Origin: Siphonodentalium dalli
Lineage: Eukaryota; Mollusca; Scaphopoda; Gadilida; Siphonodentaliidae
Direction: 5' to 3'
Length of the DNA stretch: 64,000 nucleotides
Assembly: GCA_032622095.1 (NCBI GenBank)
Contig: CP136064.1
Coordinates: 129,443,605-129,507,604 of the forward strand
Part shown: one piece after another, positions 28,201 to 37,200 of the stretch
Layout of the letters: each line of letters starts with the position of its first letter
Position numbering within the stretch: the first letter of the stretch is position 1
The notes under the pieces: model-generated
Told to the model about the DNA's origin: nothing
What the model saw: only the letters and a program-made list of their open reading frames with translations
Databases searched by the model: none
Program-made: the position numbers and the translations under genes

Positions 28201-31200
28201 CCCGATGAAAATCTCCCCCGTTCCTAGGAAGCCCTAAGAACGTAAGAATCACACAACACGCTCATGTCTGGATACAGTCACGCTCACGTGTGGACCAAGA
28301 CGCAAGAATCACATTACACGCATATGCTCTTTATCAACGGCACTGCGGATACGAACGCTCATTAACTATCAACGCGATTAACCCCACAGTGCCGAGGACG
28401 GTCATTTTTGTGACTGGGAGTGGAGAATGGGTGCTGAGAGCTTCTCCAAAACGCTGCAATGGAGCATCCCGTGGTTTTTTAACCTTAGACAGGAAGTTTG
28501 GTCTCAATCGGTGCAGCCGTTTTCGATTCTATAAAGTATATACACACATATTTACACACATACGTAGTTCTCAAAATATATAGTAGACTAGATCTCTGCG
28601 ATGGAGATTCAAATTCTTGGGGGTAGGGATGCTGATAATATGAAAATAGGTTTTTTTCCCATTTGAAGACAATAAACTTTGTACACCATATGAAGGAAGC
28701 AAGCCCCCCAGTAACCTCTAATTCCCTTTGTATGGCCATGGAAATTGTATACATGTATATCTGTGCAGGAAATGTCCCTTTAATCTTGAACTCTGTGAGT
28801 GAGGCACCAATTCTTGGGACACCAGGGGCAGAGATGCTGATATATTGCATATGGAATTAAGTTTTTTCTTCAACTTTCGAGTCTGTATGGGGTTACTACT
28901 ATGAGATGGACTCAATCATTCACAATTGGAGGGAAGTAAGGGAGTGTTAGGTATTTGCGCTTAAGCTAAAATTAGTTACGCTTAAGCTCAAATGATTTGC
29001 ACTTAAGCGCAAATAAATTGTTAGACACATATTTGTACTCAAGTGAAAATGATTTGTGCTTAAGAGCAAATTATTTACACTTAATCGGAAATATTTGCAC
29101 TTAAGCGCAAATAAACAATAAATGTGACAAGGCCTCCCATATATCCATGCATTGGTACAATTTTAATAGACCATCAACATAAATGATATATGCCACAAAA
29201 TAACAATTTCAACATGAACATGTCGATTTTAGGTACAGTAATGCCCTAAATAATCAACTCCTTAACCACAGCAGAATTATGGGTAAATTTTCAGGATTCA
29301 GGATTCACTGAGAGCTTTCAAATGAATGGCAACAATCCATATTTCGAATATAATTCTGCTGTGGTTAAGGGGTTGATTACTTAGGGCATTACTGTACTTA
29401 TATCAATGACGGGATGTCTACAAACAATTTGTGTGTATGTTTATGACACAGGAATGTCCATTTAGTATAGAAATCAATCAATATTAGAGCGTTTGTGCTA
29501 TTTTTATTAGAAGAAAAGCTACCTTTATTGGATAAAGTACAACACATAAACAATTAAATTTTCTCATAATCCAGGCACATACGGTACACACTATAGGCAC
29601 ACGTACTGCCATACATGTATAGACATCACCCAAGAGATGTCATTCAAAAGAAGATCTCTATGCCAGTTTCAAAACAACTGCAGATCATCATCGATTCCAG
29701 TGGAGTGTCTGTGACCAATTATATGACAATGCGGAAAGAATCTGGAATCAATTATGATCTGCAGTTGTTTTGAAACTGGCATAGAGATCTTCTTTTGAAC
29801 AAATCTCTTGGGTGATGACTACCAGTGAAGTGATAAATGGAGTTCTCAGTTGATTTTGAAATGTGCATGAAGATCGAGTTCAACATTTCATGGAATGGCC
29901 CAGTAGTGATTACAGAACACAGTATCACAACAACAAATCAGTGAGAAAAAATCAAGATGCGTTATGTTGTGACCTGTGTGATCAATGGATTCACCTCCGC
30001 TGCTCTAAATTACTAAAAACAGATTTCATGAAGCTAGCTAATGATGATAGCCCATGGTTTTGCTACCATTGTAATGAGACGTTATTTCCATTTAATCACA
30101 TGGAGGAAGAGGCACTGTTTCGACTGGCATTATTTGACATGAAACAAGAATATGCTCACACAAATTCAAATAAATCATTTTTAATGAACCCATTCACTCT
30201 AAATGATGACTTCCGTGAAGAACATCAAATGGATGATGATGACTACAATTTAAACCCAGTAAATCCTGAAAACTCCTCTAATTATACCCTCCTTGATGAA
30301 TTTAACGATAAATTGAAAATAATAAACCAAAATGTGTCATCATCAATGATACACTTCAACATACGTTCACTATTAAAATATATGGACAAGTTATCCACTT
30401 TCCTGTATACCTGTAAACACAGATTTGATCTAATAGGCGTTACTGAAACTTGGCTCAAGGATGAATCTCCTGTGGATCTAACCAAAATGGGAAGCTATAG
30501 CTTATATGAGAAACATAGGAGTGATAGAGGTGGGGGTGGAGTTGGACTTTATGTACATGAAAGCATTGAAGCACAGGTACGATCAGACTTGTCTTTGTTC
30601 AGTGAGAACTTTGAGAGCTTATTTATTGAAATTCCTGACAAAAACAAAAAAAACAAAAAACAAGTAGTAGGATGTATATATCGAAGCCCAAATTCTAATG
30701 TCGATGACTTTCTTGAAAAACTTGAAACAGTATTAACCAAGATACATAAAGAGAAAAAAGATTGTTTCCTAATGGGAGACTTTAATATAAACATAAATAC
30801 TAATAACACCAGCGGAAACAACTTCCTTAACTTACTAAAGTCATTTATGTTCTTGCCATCAATAACGAAACCCACTAGAATAACTGAGTTCAGTGCAACA
30901 CTTATTGACAACATATTCTCCAACTGTCTCCTCTCCTCATCTATCAATGCTGGTATATTCGTGGAAGACATTACAGACCACATGCCTATCTATCTCCTTT
31001 TGAGCAATGGAACTAAAACAATGAATAAGAAAGACGTATTTATATGGCAAAGAGACTATTCAAAAAGAAACAAAGAAAATTTTATAACCGAAATATCCAA
31101 AATTGACTGGACTATGGTGTTAGACAACCAGGATTGCAACAAAGCCTACAATTCTTTCCACGAAACATTAACAAACATTTACAATAACAATTTTCCAAAC

Positions 31201-34200
31201 ATCAGAAAGAAAATCAAACCTTCTAATCATTGCAATCCATGGATAACAGCAGGTATACTGAATTCCATTAGAAGAAAGAATAAACTATATAAAATATTCA
31301 TTAAGAACAGAACATACTATAATAATGATCGATACAAGAAGTATAGGAATAGACTAAATTCAATTATCCGTACTGCTAAACAACACATAGGAAATTCCAA
31401 CAATATGAAGGTAATATCAACAAAGAGGAAATTGCTACCAAATTCAATGAATTCTTCGCCAATATTGGACCAACCCTTGCTTCAAAAATTAAATCTAACA
31501 AGAATCCAGCAGATTACCTTATATAATCAACCTAAGTGTTCTTCATTCTTTATCCAACCAACAGATGAACTTGAAGTCATAGAAATTCTCAAAAATATCA
31601 GTGCAAAAAAGGCTGCCGGTATTGATGATCTCAAGTGTTCAATATTGAAACATTGGAGCGAATTTATTATTAAACCCATTACACATATATGCAATCTTTC
31701 TCTTGCTAATGGAATATTTCCAGACCTCATGAAGATAGCAAAAGTTGTACCTATTTTCAAAGCTAAAGACCCAACCACATTAAGTAACTACAGGCCAGTC
31801 TCTGTGCTACCTGTATTTTCCAAAATCCTAGAAAAAATGATGTACAACCGACTGAACGGGTAGGGTTCTCTATTCCGAAGGTTCGCTATTCCGAAGGTTC
31901 ACTAATCCGAAGGTTCACTAATCCGAAGGTTCACCAATCCGAAGGTTCACTATTCCGAAGGTTCGCTATTCCGAAGGTTTTCTATTATGGGAGTTTTTAG
32001 CCAGAAATGAATCAAAATTTGCGCCCCCGTACATTTATACACCCCAATCTAATATCTAATTTGTCCCGGATGTCGGTTATTAATAGCAAGAAGACAGTAT
32101 CAGTTTATCATTTTAATATTATAGAAAGTTGAAAACACAATGACTGAAATAAACAACGAGTTAGAGATGCATTCTACCCGAACTGGCAATCTGTACTTGA
32201 AAGAAACATCAACATTAAAATCAATACAAAGTCAGAATTGCAGTTAGGTCCATTCAGCGGTATTCTGCTATACAGTAAGTTATAGCGCTCCAGTATTGAT
32301 TGACCGTAAGAGCCCCACTGTTATAGTCCGCCTTTAGCATTTGGGACATTATATTAATCAAAATAACTCCTATGTAAATCATTTATAAATCAGATGATAT
32401 ATTGAAGTTATATAGACGTAAAATAACTAAAATATGTCGTTTAGTCCTCAGCCGATAGACGACATATATGTCGTTCTACTCGCCAAAGGGTTAAATCTCA
32501 AGGAAACCCACGAAAACAAAAATCACATTTATTTTTTTAATGTTTTAAGTTATTTCCTTCATAAGAGTCTTCGTACTAAAGAACCCTCTCAATATACTTT
32601 AGAATATAGAATTAACTTTTAAAATAACAAAAACCTTCGGAATAGCAAACCTTCGGAATAGTGAACCTTCGGAATAGTGAACCTTCGGATAAGTGAACCT
32701 TCGGATTAGTGAACCTTCGGAATAGCGAACCTTCGGAATAGAGACATGTTCCCGACTGAACAAATACCTAACCAAATACAATATTCTATATAGAAGTCAA
32801 TATGGCTTCAGAAAGAATCACTCAACTATTCTGGCACTAACTGATCTCTTAGAGAAAATTACCCAAGCCCTAGATAATAGAGAACACACCATTGGGGTAT
32901 TCCTTGATCTATCAAAGGCATTTGATACAATAAATCATAATATAATGCAAAATAAACTTGAAAACTATGGATGTCGTGGGGTTGCACTGAACTGGTTCCA
33001 AAGCTATTTGACTAATAGCAAACAATCTGTACAATATGAAGGCCACTTGTCTTCACAAACAGATATAATATGTGGAGTTCCACAAGGATCTATACTTGGC
33101 CCTCTACTCTTTCTGATATATATGAACGAACTTCCAAATATTTGTAAGGACCTGAATCTAATACTATTTGCTGATGATACAAATGCATTTTACTCTAATA
33201 AAGATATAAATAAGGCATATGATATAGTCAACAAAGAAATGGAGACAATGAGCAAATGGTTTCTTGCTAATAAACTATCTCTAAACCTAGTAAAAACTTA
33301 ATTATTACATGATATTTACGAATACAGATCTATGCAAAAAAATAACTGTCCTACCCGAGCTCAAGATCAATGAAAATCTATACAAAGAGTTAAAAACACT
33401 AAATTCCTAGGAATTAATATTGAAGAAAATTTATCATGGAATATGCAAGTGGAATCTATTACTAAAAAACTGTCAAAAAATTTAGGAGAGTCATGAGAAA
33501 AATCAGTGACTTCATACCCAGAGATACAATGAAAACAATCTATTCTGTACTGATTATCCCACATCTCACATATTGTAATGCCATATGGAGTGCAACAACA
33601 AAGAAAAACCTTGAAAATCTTATAAAGATACAAAACAAAGCTATCGCCACACTATCTTACAAATAAAAGGTCAGCAGACCACAGTGTCCCCCGACAACAT
33701 GGCAAGTCGATGCCGCTTTGTTAAAGAAATTAAAAAAAATTGTTGAAATTTTCTAAGTCGAAAAGGGTTAATAACTCCATAAAAAAAATATTAGCTATAT
33801 AGATGTTGCAAATCACGAACATTTTAGGAACAATATCCCAGAGTTTCAAATCTCTACATTTAAAACTGTAGGAGGAGTTGATTACACCATGAAGGTACCC
33901 AATCTCATCCAAAAGGCAAAAATGTTCCAAATTTTCTAAGTCAAAACCCCCCAGAAAATATGGAAAAAAGGATATTTTTTATTAGCTATATAGATGTTGC
34001 AAATCACCAACATGTTAGGAACAATATCCCAGAGTTTAAAATCTCTACATTTAAAACTGTAGGAGGAGTTGATTACACCATGAAGGTACCCAATCTCATC
34101 CAAAAGGCAAAAATGTTCCATATTTTCTAAGTCGAAAAACCCCCCGAAAATATGGAAAAAATGATATTTTTTATTAGCTATATAGATGTTGCAAATCACC

Positions 34201-37200
34201 AACATGTTAGGAACAATATCCCAGAGTTTTAAATCTCTACATTTAAAACTGTAGGAGGAGTTGATTACACCATGAAGATACCCAATCTCATCCAAAAGAG
34301 GGTCATTTCTATAGTCCTCCAACGGAAACGTCGGGGGACAAAAAAAGCATACCAGAAATATGCAGGGACCACAATTTGCTAACATTGATGAATGACATTG
34401 GAAACATGCAACTAATACAAATTTTACATGATTTCCATCAAAAGAAACTCCCCAAATCGCTGTCTTCAATATTTACTAATATACATGATATCCATAACCT
34501 GACAATACACGGTTCAAAGTAAATTCAAATCTGTATTGTGAATTCAGAAGAACAAAAAAAGCAAGAAGTGTCATATCAACCAGAGCCAGATGTCTATGGA
34601 ATGAACTCCCATGTGATTGTAAGCTTCGCGTAGAAACTAGTGACAAATATCATAAGTACCTAAAATCACATTTCATTAATAAATACACCCCAAATATCAA
34701 ATAACAATCCAGTTTGTATGTATTCTCTCCCCTATTATATATACTAAGGCAATACCAGCCAGCAGTCCCTTACAGCAGAGACTGTCCAGAAGAGGGGGCA
34801 GAAATTAATGAACTTCTCTTTATTCTCATAGTAATATAATCCTCCCTCTCCTGGCTAGCTCTCCCGGTGAGGAACAGGCCAACCAAATTTATACCACATT
34901 TCCTCCATGTGTTACTATTTGTCACTCATCTGAACAACAGTGCAAAAATAATCAACTTGTCTATAACCTTAACCAATTCCTCAACCAAATCAAGCAGTAT
35001 TCACACCCATATTTCAATGATCACCTTAAATACTAGCTGGTATTCCCCACATTATTGAAAATTGCAAGACGATCGCGCAGGTCTCAGCATAAAGACATCA
35101 AGATAATCATATTGGCTACCAGATAAAGCATAACAAAAAAAAATAATGACTATAATCACCATCTCACAACCCGACCCCCCCCCACCCCATGCCCCCACCC
35201 CTTCTTGCCCATGCATCTCTATACAATAATACACACATTGTAAATACGCACCCGCACTATATAAATACGTACACATAACACTGTATCATTATAATATAAG
35301 CATAAGGGCCCTGCCCTTGCAAGTTAAACTTTTTGTGGGGTCCTGTTGATATATATATATTATAATTATATTGAATACGAAATAAATCTTATTGAATCTT
35401 GAATGTATATATAGCTGAAGGGGTCATTGCATGTCGCCACATTTTGGGGTGTTAATTTGGTAGACCTACGGGCCCATGATACAACTTATGAAAAGGTATT
35501 TTGGGTATGGTACCCATACTAGTACAGCTTGACTTTTGTTGCGTTTTCAGCCCACACGATACCCAATTCTTGCATCTGATCACATACAGGTACGGTACAT
35601 GATCGATGCATGGGTACCCTTACCGAAATCACAAGCCCTCGGTAAGCATTCAGGAAGGATTTGAATGCTTACAAATGAAGACTTAAATGAATCCTTATCT
35701 CAATCAATGCAATGGGCCAGTTACAGGAAAAATAAGCACTCGAAACAGAATTTAGCCCTCAATAGGGCCGACTTATTTAAATGAGCTAAGTACTCCCATA
35801 AGCACTCGAAGGCTTATTATGCCTTCGAGGGTTTAGCTCATTTAAATAAGTCGGCCCTATAGAAGGCTTGTTGGTTCCCGTAAGCACTCGAAGGCTAAAT
35901 AAGACTTCATAATTTGCATATAAGGCTTCGAAGGCTTATATTTAAGGCTTCGAAGCCTTATATGCAAATGATGAAGGCTTAAATGAAGCCTTACGAACCA
36001 TGTCTCGAATGCTTAAATTGGTCCCCGAATGCTAAAGATTATGGTGAAATGATGGCCTGTTTTCATAGAGTTACCTATACTGCATGGAAATGAGGGATAA
36101 CTCTATGCAGGATGCATGGGAATATGGGTGGTGTCATCAAAATTGGCTAGAAATAACAAAACAATTATGAAGTGATAACAATTTTATATTAGTGAAATGA
36201 ACAATTTTGAGTATATATGTATATATCAAGAATTTATGTTAGCTGTCACTATCATGTCCATGTTTAATGCAATTTGATTTCTGTACTCTCAGGCTCCGTG
36301 TAGGTCACCCCTTAAGCTAATAAATTGTTTAGGATATATGTCAATTCCACTGGCGATGCATGTAGTCTCAGTCTTCTTTTCTGGGAGTCGTTTTCAAATT
36401 CTGAAATGAGAAATAGTAAACAAATTTTAAATTATGTTTACATCAGAAATAACTGAAATGATATTATTTGTTTCAGAAAATGAGTTATGTGAATGATACA
36501 GTTGTTTGTAAATATATCAAAATTGTATTGGACTGAATATTAATATTTTTAGCTAGCATTGAACTAGTAAAATGCCCAAAAAATGATATAGGTGATGTTT
36601 TTTGTGGATTTAACATCTGATAAACCAACCTTTGAGTGATACTCAGTTTATGATATCAAAATGCAGGCATATCCAAAATTGAGATTAGATAGCTGATTAG
36701 ATATTCTAAATGTGTGCATTAACTGGAAGGAAATGGTTCAAATAATAAGAAAATAAGATATCCAATTTATAATATAATGCTAGTTTTACAATTCTAATAA
36801 CTTACTTTTTGCATTAATGCCCTTTGCTGTCATTTTCTTGTTAAATAGGAAATCATTGGACCATGCAGCGATATGGTCTCATATAGGTTCCTATATCAAT
36901 ATTGCTCCTATAGGATATACATCCAACATGGCGGCGTGTCCCGTATCCAATCACGTGATTAAGAACGCTCTATATTACTAGTTTTGGAACCCATTGGCTC
37001 CCCTGCATTTAAATTACCAATTAGGTTCAAACAAGACGTGTATAATGTACTTGTTCAATATGCCAACATTATCTTCCTCTGAAATTGATGTTATCATGCA
37101 TATACTAATAATTAATTAATTATGAATAATAAATAGATTATGTACACTGAAAATTCATAAAACACCAGAAGTCCACACAACCTTTTTAGTATTTACCCAA

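Larger units (their letters stand above)
29820..35404 (+). mobile_element. CR1/Jockey-like non-LTR retrotransposon, interrupted twice
   Basis: Plus-strand element inside intron 1 of the minus-strand RNF215-like gene. Order: PHD-like finger, apurinic endonuclease, reverse transcriptase, C-terminal tail with stop at 34702-34704, then a 3' UTR ending in aaataaatcttattgaatct, typical short A/T-rich 3' repeats. Insertions at 31858-32752 and 33685-34340 split the coding region. Several frameshifts make it inactive. Boundaries: the 3' end is from the terminal repeat; the 5' end is approximate and no target duplication was found. Confidence 0.88.

Noticed and set aside
30549-30983. 144-codon minus-strand ORF
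   Set aside because: Shadow of the retrotransposon endonuclease domain on the other strand.
33936-34469. 177-codon minus-strand ORF with repeated LHGVINSSYSFKC blocks
   Set aside because: It is the translation of a three-copy 190-bp tandem DNA repeat inside an inserted element; no independent coding evidence.
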